Shown piece after piece: positions 50,810 through 63,805 of a DNA stretch of 64,000 nt. Under the pieces are notes generated by a model. The model saw nothing but the letters and a program-made list of their open reading frames with translations. It was not told the origin of the DNA and made no database searches. A program made the translations under genes and the position numbers. Position 1 is the stretch's first letter, and every line of letters starts with the position of its first letter. The DNA is from Clusia tigrina. Taxonomy: Eukaryota > Arthropoda > Insecta > Diptera > Clusiidae. The stretch is from the NCBI GenBank assembly GCA_920105625.2, contig OV050030.1, positions 316,644,289-316,708,288 on the forward strand, in the 5' to 3' direction.

Positions 50810-51831
50810 ATGGGTCGACATACTACTCTCGAGCTGAGAAATTTAATTATTGAACACTATAAAAGTGGAAAAAGTCAAAGAGAAATAGCGAAAATTGTTA
50901 AAAAAAAGCCCGCACAACAGTCGAAAATATCATTCAGCGGTTTAAAAATGAAGGACGAGTTACAAATAAGCCGAAAATTAGCACAAAAAAGCTATTCAGC
51001 GAGCGTCAAGAAAGGTGGATAGTCAACCAAATCAAGATAAATCCTAGACTTAGTGCACCGAAACTACGGGATATGGTTGAAAAACACTTCAATATAAGCT
51101 GTAACGCCGAGACAATTCGGAGAGTCCTTCGGAAGGATGGACTAAATAGCAGAATTGCACGCAAGAAACCTTTTGTAAGTCTAAAGAATAAAAAAATTCG
51201 ATTGCAGTTCGCTCATAGCTACGCTGGGAAAGATTTTTCATTCTGGAAGAACGTCATATTCACGGATGAGAGTAAATATAACCTCTTTGGGTCAGATGGC
51301 AGAGTAAACGTTTGGAGAAAATCCAACCAGGAGATGAATCCTAAGCATTTACGTCCGACAGTTAAACATGGTGGCGGGCATGTGATGGTCTGGGGTGCTT
51401 GTTCGGCTGCTGGTGTTGGCAAATTGCACTTTGTTGAAGGGATTATGGAGAAAATGCAATATTTAAACATTTTGAAAAATAATCTTAAACAAAGTGCTGA
51501 AAAACTCGGCATAAAAGAAACTTTTCACTTCTATCAGAATAATGATCCAAAGCATACGGCTGGAATAATTAAAGAATGGCTTCTGTATCATTGTCCAAGA
51601 GTAATCAAAACTCCTCCCCAATCACCGGACTTGAACATAATTGAAAATTTGTGGCAGAAACTGGAAATTGAAATACGAAAACACGAAATTTCAAACAAAA
51701 ATGACTTAAAAAAGGTCCTTTTGGAGGAGTGGGAGAAAATAAGCCCGGATTATACAAAAAAGCTGGTAGAATCTATTCCAAGTCGCCTTAAATCTGTTAT
51801 TCATCAGAAAGGCTATCCAACAAAATATTAA
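50810..51831 (+). pseudogene. Tc1-family (DD34E) transposase, frameshifted and with a mutated catalytic residue
   Basis: A transposase of this family cuts out its element and inserts it at TA. The ATG at 50810 opens MGRHTTLELRNLIIEHYKSG, the first helix-turn-helix DNA-binding unit. The A8 run at 50900-50907 leaves the frame one base short; the correct frame then continues through the second DNA-binding unit (51073 on: MVEKHFNISCNAETIRRVLR) to the TAA at 51829-51831. The total is about 340 codons, normal for Tc1. Catalytic residues are Asp in VIFTDESK (51265-51267) and Glu in LNIIENLW. The middle position, 34 residues before the Glu, reads Asn (AAT, 51538-51540, in FYQNNDPKHT) where Tc1 enzymes have Asp (usually QDNDPKH). 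Frameshift plus lost Asp make this copy inactive. Confidence 0.9.
50900..50907 (+). other. Frameshifting A8 run in the transposase
   Basis: Reading before the run is in the frame of 50810; after it the conserved sequence is in the frame of 51073. Nine A residues would keep one frame. This is either a real deletion or a homopolymer sequencing error. Confidence 0.75.
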
Positions 51832-51879
51832 TAAAATGTAGTTTTTCTATGAATACTTAAATTAATGTACATAAGCTTA

Positions 51880-52103
51880 AGTGGACCATTTTCACTGTGA
51901 CTTGAATTTTTCTTTTATTTCGTTCAATGTTAATTTTTTGAAAAATGTTATGGAATTTATAAATTTTTTTATGTTTTTTTATTAAAATACAACAAACTAA
52001 CAACTTTGGCATTTTTACTTTTTTATTTACATATCGATTTCTTAGACATTTTACGCTTTAAAGTGTGTGGTTACAAGTGGACCATTTTCAATGTGAGTCA
52101 CTG
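51880..52103 (-). repeat. Right terminal inverted repeat of the Tc1/S-like element
   Basis: 224 bp, reverse complement of 50448-50671 with five mismatches. The inner direct repeat begins at 51880 and the outer lies at 52076-52095. Confidence 0.92.
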
Positions 52104-55100
52104 TATTATTGTAACAGTAAATCTTTTGCTAATTTTACATATTATAGTAACAGTAAAAGACATTTTTATTAAAAAAGCTAAGAATAAGAAGACTTGAAAT
52201 TGAGAAAGCAATAAAGTCGGTCGCAACCACCTAAATACAATAAGGTTTAAAGAATTTTCTTTCTTAATAATTAGTAGTGTGATTATTATTTTTTTGTATA
52301 TTTCGGGAACGCAAAAACGATAGCGTCCTAATACTAAGCATGTTTTTTGCAGAGCACAATGTAGCTTACAAATAGTAGACCACCTCATACCGCTTTTAAA
52401 AGTAATTGTTCCAGATAAAGGAATCCCAACTTGGACGTAAAAATGCACCAACACAATAAAAAATATTTAACAAAACAGGAGGGAGAACATTTAATGAAAA
52501 TTTAATTTAGTAACGAAAAAGCGTATGCGGAGTTGGTTAACGAGAATTTGCGGCTAGGACATATGGAAAAAGTAGACACATTGGATGTCGGCAAGCTGAA
52601 GAATTTTTCGCTGCATCAACATGTGCTTCGTCCGGAGTTGCAGTTGTAAAACTAGCAATGACTTATGTCTGAACGACGTGATGATGAAGGGGACTATCGG
52701 GCCAGATGACTGTCCATCATGCTGTGCTTTCGATGTTACGATGTTGCGTTAACTCCCGACCTGACGAAAATGGATCGTCAGGCGGGGTGGCTTATGGAAG
52801 AAGACAACAACTATCACGCGATTTTCTGGAGACGATCTAGTGAGGAGAAAATGGAGGCGTGCCGGCTGCTAATGATCACATATTGAACTGAAGCAGCTAC
52901 ACACGCTGCTTGAAACAGTTGGGTGAAGATAATGCTAAGATGTTTTCATTGGCATCGCAGAAAATGCAGTCCGATTTTTATATGGATGATTTCATTAGTG
53001 GAGCTGATACCGAAGAAGAGTTATTTGAAATCTACGCGGACGTGTCAACCTTCACAAACTCCCCAAATTTTACACTACGCAAGTGGCATTCAAACAATAA
53101 CAGTTTCCTGCGGCAGGTGCCAGAAACCGAAAAAAAGCTGCGTGTTAACGATACCGAAATCATCAAAACGCTTGGCATTATTTGTTAGTCAGCATCGGAC
53201 TTGTTCAGGTATGTTTGGCCAGATATATTGTTGTATTGTCGGAAATGTCGACTTTGTTTGATTCCCTTGGACTACTGAGTCCGGTCATAGTAAAGGCGAA
53301 GATTTGCCTGCAAGACCTGTGGATTCAAAATGTAGCTTGGGATTAGTCATTACCTATGCAGCACCACAGACAATGGACTGAGTTTCGTAACAAGTTGAAA
53401 GCGATGCAAGAGATCAAGGTTACGAGTCATATTTTAAGCGCAAAAAACTTCGCAAGAAAAGAAATGCACGGGTTCGCTGATGCTTCATAGCGGGCCTACG
53501 GCTGCTGCCTCTAGTCGCGCTCAATCGAGGATGATAATGGGGTCTTTCGTGCAATTGTGGAGTGCAAAATCAAGAGTTACACCCCTCAAAACAAAATCAT
53601 TGCCCAGATTGGAGCTCATGTCAACTAACCTGCTGTCTATATTGGTGGAAAAGACACAAGCGAATTTTCGCCATTCAACTTGATGCGCTGTATCTGTGGA
53701 GCGACTCGGAGATAGTGCTCGAGTGGCTGAGGGCGCATCCATCGACTTGTACTGTTTCGTTTCCAACAGGGTGGGCCAAGATCCAGGAGGCAACTAAATT
53801 AACAATTTGGGGACATGTTTCTTCTCGACGAAATCCCCCATATATCATATCCAGAGGTGTGTAAGTTGACGAATTACTAAACTCTTTCTGGTTCTCAGGT
53901 CCACCATTCTTAAGGAAGTCCTGTGACCAGTGGCCAACCAATAAGGTATGCAAAAAGCCAGCTGAAGTCATTGAAAACGGCGGATTGCTGCGGAGCAAGA
54001 TAACCCTTTTTCGGTTGGTTAATGCTAGACGAAGCGTTAATTCGTATTGTATATTATTGCAGCACCACTACTTCGGCAGAGAGTACAGAGAGCTACAAAG
54101 AAAGGGCGAAGTGCACTCATCAAGCGAGGTGACGGGCAGTGAGTGTTTGCATCCAAAGCTGCCATTATGGTATGTATCGCCAGAGAGATCGCTTATCGCT
54201 ATTAGCTGCGCCTACCAGTTGACATCTACATAAAGTATAAATGTATGGAGATATTCTAACGAACCCATCAATTTTGAACAGACATTATGTTACTGCGAAG
54301 GCTGTAAGATAACCCAGCCGACAGATGTGGCGAACTTTCGTTTGCCGAAATGTTTCCTATAATTTTGAGGCGTGAACGCTGAGCAGGGAAAAATAAATGT
54401 CTATTGCTGAGGTCTCTGTTCAAAATTATTATAGAAATCAGCGCTTCTTATATATTAAAATTTTACTCTAATTTTGTATACCAGAACATAATTATTTGTG
54501 TTTAATACTTATCCTAAATCATATGCGAAATATGAAAACAATTGCCGCACACATGGATTGGTCTGCAATTGCGTGTGGTCGGCATATTTTTGGATTCAAT
54601 GCATTTCTGGTCTTCGCACCAAATGCCCGCTATACATAGCGTCAGTTGATCCGCCGCTTTGGCTTGTGCCGTGTTGGCTGTGTTGTAAAGTGCTTGCATG
54701 TGCGGTACGCTTGACGTGAGGGAGTGTAGGTTCAAATGCATTGTAGTATTTTGGGTACACTACACCATGGCGTCGATATTCTGTGAGCAGGATGCCGTTT
54801 ACAGACTGCAAGCTTGCCGTATGTTGAAAAATATACTGTTTTGATACCTGTCGACAGTAATTTCGTTCGTTGCTATGTACGATATTTGCATGAGAAACAT
54901 ATGCAATGTGGGCACGTAAGCTTTTATGACGATTCTGTGACAGCGATTGTGGATCGTACATGTAAGAAAAGTGGCACGATCGGTGACGACGAATTGCTTG
55001 CGGTGTTTTCCATGCCGCCCCCATGTCAAGCAACATATTATGGGAAACTTGCCCATTGAACGAGTGAATGTGGCCACTCCATTCCCGACGAGTGGTGTAG

Positions 55101-55896
55101 ACTTCTGTGGCTCTCTTATGAACGCTTCACTAAAAGCTACATTGCAGTATTCATATGTTTCGCAACTAAGGCTGTTCATATGGAGGTGGTCTCTGACTTG
55201 TCGGCCAAGGGGTTTATCGCAGCACTCAAGCGGTTTTTCGCAAGCCGAGGCTTGTGCACAGTTTTTCTGCGACAGCGGTACAAATTTTGTAGGTGCTCGC
55301 CGTGAGCTGAAAGAAGAGTTCATGGAAGCCTTTCACGAGCAGCAGTTATAAGGCGAAATATCGCAGTTTTGTGTCATCAGCAACATTGACTTTCGCCACA
55401 TACCGGCGCGCTCCCACACTTTGGGGGATTGTGGGAGGCGGGGGTAAAATCTGCCAAATACCATTTGACTCGCATTTTAGGCGAGTCGTTTCTGACGGTT
55501 GAGAAACTGGTCCCTGTGGTTACAGAAATCGAGACAATACTAAACTCACGCCCAAGCAGTAATAACACCAGCACATTTCCTGACAGGTGGGCCTCTTATT
55601 GGCATTGCGAAGTCAACCGTCGACAACGAAAATATTTCGCTTTTGAACCGCTGGATGCGACTGACATTCACAAAACAACACTTTTGGTGGAAAGGTGCAA
55701 CGTACCAGAAGGCGACTTAGTGTTGGTGTCAGAGGGCAACCTGCCGCCTAAATTGTGGCTACTCGCAATAGTGACGAAAACCACAGCACGTCAGGTGCGC
55801 GTGATCGACATAGAGACCAGAAATGGGTACATTCGGCGTGCGATACACAAGGTTGCATCGATACCAATGCCCGGATAAAGACGGTTGATCTGTCGG

Positions 55897-58800
55897 GAGC
55901 TGCATCAAGGTCGCCGGCATATTGCGAATTGAAAAGCAAGTTATGAATATTTTAAGTATTTGGTTTAGAAAAATTGCTTTTGAAGTACAAAACTTGTATG
56001 ATACATTGTAAATTAAAAGTACGAAAACTTTTGGTATGCAATGTATTCTTTGCTGTATTTTACATATTATTGTAACAGTAAATCTTTTGCTAATTTTACA
56101 TATTATAGTAACAGTAAAAGACATTTTTATTAAAAAAGCTAAGAATAAGAAGACTTGAAATTGAGAAAGCAATAAAGTCGGTCGCAACCACCTAAATACA
56201 ATAAGGTTTAAAGAATTTTCTTTCTTAATAATTAGTAGTGTGATTATTATTTTTTTTTATATTTCGGGAACGCAAAAACGATAGCGTCCTAATACTAAGC
56301 ATGTTTTTTGCAGAGCACAATGTAGCTTACAAATAGTAGACCACCTCATACCGCTTTTAAAAGTAATTGTTCCAGATAAAGGAATCCCAACTTGGACGTA
56401 AAAATGCACCAACACAATAAAAAATATTTAACAAAACAGGAGGGAGAACATTTAATGAAAATTTAATTTAGTAACGAAAAAGCGTATGCGGAGTTGGTTA
56501 ACGAGAATTTGCGGCTAGGACATATGGAAAAAGTAGACACATTGGATGTCGGCAAGCTGAAGAATTTTTCGCTGCATCAACATGTGCTTCGTCCGGAGTT
56601 GCAGTTGTAAAACTAGCAATGACTTATGTCTGAACGACGTGATGATGAAGTGGACTATCGGGCCAGATGACTGTCCATCATGCTGTGCTTTCGATGTTAC
56701 GATGTTGCGTTAACTCCCGACCTGACGAAAATGGATCGTCAGGCGGGGTGGCTTATGGAAGAAGACAACAACTATCAGGCGATTTTCTGGAGACGATCTA
56801 GTGAGGAGAAAATGGAGGCGTGCCGGCTGCAAATGATCACATATGGAACTGAAGCAGCTACACACGCTGCTTGAAACACTTGGGTGAAGATAATGCTAAG
56901 ATGTTTTCATTGGCATCGCAGAAAATGCAGTCCGAATTTTATATGGATGATTTCATTAGTGGAGCTGATACCGAAGAAGAGTTATTTGAAATCTACGCGG
57001 ACGTGTCAACCTTCAGAAACTCCCCAAATTTTACACTACGCAAGTGGCATTCAAACAATAACAGTTTCCTGCGGCAGGTGCCAGAAGCCGAAAAAAAAGC
57101 TGCGTGTTAACGATACCGAAATCATCAAAACGCTTGGCATTATTTGTTAGTCAGCATCGGACTTGTTCAGGTATGTTTGGCCAGATATATTGTTGTATTG
57201 TCGGAAATGTCGACTTTGTTTGATTCCCTTGGACTACTGAATCCGGTCATAGTAAAGGCGAAGATTTGCCTGCAAGACCTGTGGATTCAAAATGTAGCTT
57301 GGGATGAGTCATTACCCATGCAGCACCACAGACAATGGACTGAGTTTCGTAACAAGTTGGAAGCGATGCAAGAGGTCAAGGTTACGAGTCATATTTTAAG
57401 CGCAAAAACTTCGCAAGAAAAGAAATGCACGGGTTCGCTGATGCTTCATAGTGGGCCTACGGCTGCTGCCTCTACGCGCGCTCAATCGAGGATGATAATG
57501 GGGTCTTTCGTGCAATTGTGGAGTGCAAAATCAAGAGTTACACCCCTCAAAACAAAATCATTGCCCAGATTGGAGCTCATGTCAACTAACTTGCTGTCTA
57601 TATTGGTGGAAAAGACACAAGCGAATTTTCGCCATTCAACTTGATGCGCTGTATCTGTGGAGCGACTCGGAGATAGTGCTCCAGTGGCTGAGGGCGCATC
57701 CATCGACTTGTACTCTTTCGTTTCCAACAGGGTGGCCAAGATCCAGGAAGCAACTAAATTAACAATTTGGGGACATGTTTCTTCTCGACGAAATCCCCCA
57801 TATATCATATCCAGAGGTGTGTATGTTGACGAATTACTAAACTCTTTCTGGTTCTCAGGTCCACCATTCTTAAGGAAGTCCTGTGACCAGTGGCCAACCA
57901 ATAAGGTATGCAAAAAGCCAGCTGAAGTCATTGAAAACGGCGGATTGCTGCGGAGCAAGATAACCATTTTTCGGTTGGTTAATGCTAGACGAAGCGTTAA
58001 TTCGTATTGTATATTATTGCAGCACCACTACTTCGGCAGAGAGTACAGAGAGCTACAAAGAAAGGCCGAAGTGCACTCATCAAGCGAGGTGACGGGCAGT
58101 GAGTGTTTGCATCCAAAGCTGCCATTATGGTATGTATCGCCAGAGAGATCGCTTATCGCTATTAGCTGCGTCTACCAGTTGACATCTACATAAAGTATAA
58201 ATGTATGGAGATATTCATCAATTTTGAACAGACATTATATTATTGCGAAGGCTGTAAGATAACCCAGCCGACAGATGTGACGAACTTTCGTTTGCCGAAA
58301 TGTTTCCTATAATTTTGAGGCGTGAACGCTGAGCAGGGAAAAATAAATGTCTATTGCTGAGGTCTCTGTTCAAAATTATTATAGAAATCAGCGCTTCTTA
58401 TATATTAAAATCTTACTCTAATTTTGCATACCAGAACATAATTATTTGTGTTCAATACTTATCCTAAATCATATGCGAAATATGAAAACAATTGCCGCAC
58501 ACATGCATTGGTCTGCAATTGCGTGTGGTCGGCATATTTTTGGGTTCAATGCATTTCTGGTCTTCGCACCAAATGCCCGTCAGTTGATCCGCCGCTTTGG
58601 CTTGTGCCGTGTTGGCTGTGTTGTAAAGTGCTTGCATGTGCGGTACGCTTGACGTGAGGGAATGTAGGTTCAAATGCATTGTAGTATTTTGGGTACACTA
58701 CACCATGGCGTCGATATTCTGTGAGCAGGATGCCGTTTACAGAATGCAAGCTTGCCGTATGTTGAAAAATATACTGTTTTGCAACCTGTCGACAGTAATT

Positions 58801-59847
58801 TCGGTCATTGCTATGTACGATATTTGCATGAGAAACATATGCAATGTGGGCACGTAAGCTTTTATGACGATTCTGTGACAGCGATTGTGGATCGTACATG
58901 TAAGAAAAGTGGCACGATCGGTGACGACGAATTGCTTGCGGTGTTTTCCATGCCGCCCCCTATGTCAAGCAACAAATTATGGGAAACTTGCCCATTGAAC
59001 GAGTAAATGTGGCCAGGCCATTCACAACGAGTGGTGTAGACTTCTGTGGCTCTCTTATGACTACGTACAAGCTTAGGGGAGAACACTTCACTAAAAGCTA
59101 CATTGCAGTATTCATATGTTTCGCAACTAGGGCTGTCTATATGGAGGTGGTCTCTGACTTGTCGTCCAAGGGGTTTATCGCAGCACTCAAGCGGTTTTTC
59201 GCAAGCCGAGGCTTGTGCACAGTTTTTCTGCGACAACGGCACAAATTTTGTAGGTGCTCGCCGTGAGCTGAAAGAGTTCATGGAAGCCTTTCACGAGCAG
59301 CAGTTATAAGGCGAAATATCGCAGTTTTGTGTCATCAGCAACATTGACTTTCGCCACATACCGGCGCGCTCCCACACTTTGGGGGATTGTGGGAGGTGGG
59401 GGTAAAATCTGCCAAATACCATTTGACTCGCATTTTAGGCGAGTCGTTTCTGACGCTTGAGAAACTGTTCCCTGTGGTTACAGAAATCGAGACAATACTA
59501 AACTCACGCCCAAGCAGTAATAACACCAGCCCATTTCCTGACAGGTGGGCCTCTTATTGGCATTGCGAAGTCAACCGTCGACAACGAAAATATTTCGCTT
59601 TTGAACCGCTGGATGCGACTGACGGCCACAAAACAACACTTTTGGCGGAAAGGTACAACGTACCAGAAGGCGACTTAGTGGTGGTTTCAGAGGGCAACCC
59701 TCCGCCTAAATTGTCGCAATAGTGACGAAAACCACAGCACGTCAGGTGCGCGTGATCGACATAGAGACCAGAAATGGGTACATTCGGCGTGCGATACACA
59801 AGGTTGCATCGATACCAATGCCCGGATAAAGACGGTTGATCTGTCGG
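55897..59847 (+). repeat. Monomer 13 (3951 bp), twin of monomer 14
   Basis: YMDD at 56940 and second integrase Asp at 59232. The deletion by the first Asp is absent (59057 intact), but the C-terminal-domain deletion is present (59710). A 12-bp loss in the central block (CCCGTCAGTTG, about 58577) and a changed Glu region (TGGGAGGTG) are shared with monomer 14. I see no difference from monomer 14 between about 57060 and 59650. Confidence 0.94.
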
Positions 59848-62800
59848 GAGCTGCATCAAGGTCGCCGGCATATTGCGAATTGAAAAGCAAGTTATGAATA
59901 TTTTAAGTATTTGGTTTAGAAAAATTGCTTTTGAAGTACAAAACTTGTATGATACATTGTAAATTAAAAGTACGAAAACTTTTGGTATGCAATGTATTCT
60001 TTGCTGTATTTTACATATTATTGTAACAGTAAATCTTTTGCTAATTTTACATATTATAGTAACAGTAAAAGACATTTTTATTAAAAAAGCTAAGAATAAG
60101 AAGACTTGAAATTGAGAAAGCAATAAAGTCGGTCGCAACCACCTAAATACAATAAGGTTTAAAGAATTTTCTTTCTTAATAATTAGTAGTGTGATTATTA
60201 TTTTTTTTTATATTTCGGGAACGCAAAAACGATAGCGTCCTAATACTAAGCATGTTTTTTGCAGAGCACAAAGTAGCTTACAAATAGTAGACCACCTCAT
60301 ACCGCTTTTAAAAGTAATTGTTCCAGATAAAGGAATCCCAACTTGGACGTAAAAATGCACCAACACAATAAAAAATATTTAACAAAACAGGAGGGAGAAC
60401 ATTTAATGAAAATTTAATTTAGTAACGAAAAAGCGTATGCGGAGTTGGTTAACGAGAATTTGCGGCTAGGACATATGGAAAAAGTAGACACATTGGATGT
60501 CGGCAAGCTGAAGAATTTTTCGCTGCATCAACATGTGCTTCGTCCGGTGTTGCAGTTGTAAAACTAGCAATGACTTATGTCTGAACGACGTGATGATGAA
60601 GGGGACTATCGGGCCAGATGACTGTCCATCATGCTGTGCTTTCGATGTTACGATGTTGCGTTAACTCCCGACCTGACGAAAATGGATCGTCAGGCGGGGT
60701 GGCTTATGGAAGAAGACAACAACTATCACGCGATTTTCTGGAGACGATCTAGTGAGGAGAAAATGGAGGCGTGCCGGCTGCTAATGATCACATATGGAAC
60801 TGAAGCAGCTACACACGCTGCTTGAAACAGTTGGGTGAAGATAATGCTAAGATGTTTTCATTGGCATCGCAGAAAATGCAGTCCGATTTTTATATGGATG
60901 ATTTCATTAGTGGAGCTGATACCGAAGAAGAGTTATTTGAAATCTACGCGGACGTGTCAACCTTCACAAACTCCCCAAATTTTACACTACGCAAGTGGCA
61001 TTCAAACAATAACAGTTTCCTGCGGCAGGTGCCAGAAGCCGAAAAAAAAGCTGCGTGTTAACGATACCGAAATCATCAAAACGCTTGGCATTATTTGTTA
61101 GTCAGCATCGGACTTGTTCAGGTATGTTTGGCCAGATATATTGTTGTATTGTCGGAAATGTCGACTTTGTTTGATTCCCTTGGACTACTGAATCCGGTCA
61201 TAGTAAAGGCGAAGATTTGCCTGCAAGACCTGTGGATTCAAAATGTAGCTTGGGATGAGTCATTACCCATGCAGCACCACAGACAATGGACTGAGTTTCG
61301 TAACAAGTTGGAAGCGATGCAAGAGGTCAAGGTTACGAGTCATATTTTAAGCGCAAAAACTTCGCAAGAAAAGAAATGCACGGGTTCGCTGATGCTTCAT
61401 AGTGGGCCTACGGCTGCTGCCTCTACGCGCGCTCAATCGAGGATGATAATGGGGTCTTTCGTGCAATTGTGGAGTGCAAAATCAAGAGTTACACCCCTCA
61501 AAACAAAATCATTGCCCAGATTGGAGCTCATGTCAACTAACTTGCTGTCTATATTGGTGGAAAAGACACAAGCGAATTTTCGCCATTCAACTTGATGCGC
61601 TGTATCTGTGGAGCGACTCGGAGATAGTGCTCCAGTGGCTGAGGGCGCATCCATCGACTTGTACTCTTTCGTTTCCAACAGGGTGGCCAAGATCCAGGAA
61701 GCAACTAAATTAACAATTTGGGGACATGTTTCTTCTCGACGAAATCCCCCATATATCATATCCAGAGGTGTGTATGTTGACGAATTACTAAACTCTTTCT
61801 GGTTCTCAGGTCCACCATTCTTAAGGAAGTCCTGTGACCAGTGGCCAACCAATAAGGTATGCAAAAAGCCAGCTGAAGTCATTGAAAACGGCGGATTGCT
61901 GCGGAGCAAGATAACCATTTTTCGGTTGGTTAATGCTAGACGAAGCGTTAATTCGTATTGTATATTATTGCAGCACCACTACTTCGGCAGAGAGTACAGA
62001 GAGCTACAAAGAAAGGCCGAAGTGCACTCATCAAGCGAGGTGACGGGCAGTGAGTGTTTGCATCCAAAGCTGCCATTATGGTATGTATCGCCAGAGAGAT
62101 CGCTTATCGCTATTAGCTGCGTCTACCAGTTGACATCTACATAAAGTATAAATGTATGGAGATATTCATCAATTTTGAACAGACATTATATTATTGCGAA
62201 GGCTGTAAGATAACCCAGCCGACAGATGTGACGAACTTTCGTTTGCCGAAATGTTTCCTATAATTTTGAGGCGTGAACGCTGAGCAGGGAAAAATAAATG
62301 TCTATTGCTGAGGTCTCTGTTCAAAATTATTATAGAAATCAGCGCTTCTTATATATTAAAATCTTACTCTAATTTTGCATACCAGAACATAATTATTTGT
62401 GTTCAATACTTATCCTAAATCATATGCGAAATATGAAAACAATTGCCGCACACATGCATTGGTCTGCAATTGCGTGTGGTCGGCATATTTTTGGGTTCAA
62501 TGCATTTCTGGTCTTCGCACCAAATGCCCGTCAGTTGATCCGCCGCTTTGGCTTGTGCCGTGTTGGCTGTGTTGTAAAGTGCTTGCATGTGCGGTACGCT
62601 TGACGTGAGGGAATGTAGGTTCAAATGCATTGTAGTATTTTGGGTACACTACACCATGGCGTCGATATTCTGTGAGCAGGATGCCGTTTACAGAATGCAA
62701 GCTTGCCGTATGTTGAAAAATATACTGTTTTGCAACCTGTCGACAGTAATTTCGGTCATTGCTATGTACGATATTTGCATGAGAAACATATGCAATGTGG

Positions 62801-63805
62801 GCACGTAAGCTTTTATGACGATTCTGTGACAGCGATTGTGGATCGTACATGTAAGAAAAGTGGCACGATCGGTGACGACGAATTGCTTGCGGTGTTTTCC
62901 ATGCCGCCCCCTATGTCAAGCAACAAATTATGGGAAACTTGCCCATTGAACGAGTAAATGTGGCCAGGCCATTCACAACGAGTGGTGTAGACTTCTGTGG
63001 CTCTCTTATGACTACGTACAAGCTTAGGGGAGAACACTTCACTAAAAGCTACATTGCAGTATTCATATGTTTCGCAACTAGGGCTGTCTATATGGAGGTG
63101 GTCTCTGACTTGTCGTCCAAGGGGTTTATCGCAGCACTCAAGCGGTTTTTCGCAAGCCGAGGCTTGTGCACAGTTTTTCTGCGACAACGGCACAAATTTT
63201 GTAGGTGCTCGCCGTGAGCTGAAAGAGTTCATGGAAGCCTTTCACGAGCAGCAGTTATAAGGCGAAATATCGCAGTTTTGTGTCATCAGCAACATTGACT
63301 TTCGCCACATACCGGCGCGCTCCCACACTTTGGGGGATTGTGGGAGGTGGGGGTAAAATCTGCCAAATACCATTTGACTCGCATTTTAGGCGAGTCGTTT
63401 CTGACGCTTGAGAAACTGTTCCCTGTGGTTACAGAAATCGAGACAATACTAAACTCACGCCCAAGCAGTAATAACACCAGCCCATTTCCTGACAGGTGGG
63501 CCTCTTATTGGCATTGCGAAGTCAACCGTCGACAACGAAAATATTTCGCTTTTGAACCGCTGGATGCGACTGACGGCCACAAAACAACACTTTTGGCGGA
63601 AAGGTGCAACGCACCAGAAGGCGACTTACTGTTGGTGTCAGAGGGCAACCTGCCGCCTAAATTGTGGCTACTCGCAATAGTGACGAAAACCACAGCACGT
63701 CAGGTGCGCGTGATCGACATAGAGACCAGAAATGGGTACATTCGGCGTGCGATACACAAGGTTGCATCGATACCAATGCCCGGATAAAGACGGTTGATCT
63801 GTCGG
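59848..63805 (+). repeat. Monomer 14 (3958 bp)
   Basis: YMDD at 60891 and second integrase Asp at 63183. Neither marker deletion is present. The frame from the integrase Glu region to the end of pol is open (63338-63787). Its middle is a near-exact copy of monomer 13, but its RT start (KQLGEDNAK with QSDFYMDD) matches monomers 8 and 10-12 instead. Confidence 0.94.

Larger units (their letters stand above)
50448..52103 (+). mobile_element. Tc1-family transposon resembling the Drosophila S element (1656 bp)
   Basis: It is inserted at a TA within the tail of monomer 12 (host ACATATTATT), and the TA is duplicated (50446-50447 and 52104-52105). The ends are 224-bp inverted repeats (50448-50671 and 51880-52103) with five differences seen, starting CAGTGACTCACA. 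Each arm has an outer and an inner copy of TGAAAATGGTCCACT, the IR/DR arrangement of several Tc1 elements. The total length, very long arms and one transposase gene fit the S-element type known from Drosophila. The other monomers have the empty site intact. The high similarity of the arms suggests a fairly young insertion. Confidence 0.92.
50278..55896 (+). repeat. Monomer 12 (5619 bp including a 1656-bp Tc1/S-like insertion)
   Basis: Without the insertion and its 2-bp target duplication the copy is 3961 bp. YMDD at 52979 and second integrase Asp at 55271. The deletion by the first integrase Asp is present (55120), but the C-terminal-domain deletion is absent (55751 intact). Just upstream, left-type variants (GACATTCAC, TTGGTGG) appear in the pol end, so the end of this copy looks converted. 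A 3-bp insertion lies near 55313. Confidence 0.94.

Noticed and set aside
51219..51512. Minus-strand frame of 97 codons inside the Tc1-like element
   Set aside because: It is antisense to the well-supported transposase and has no motif.
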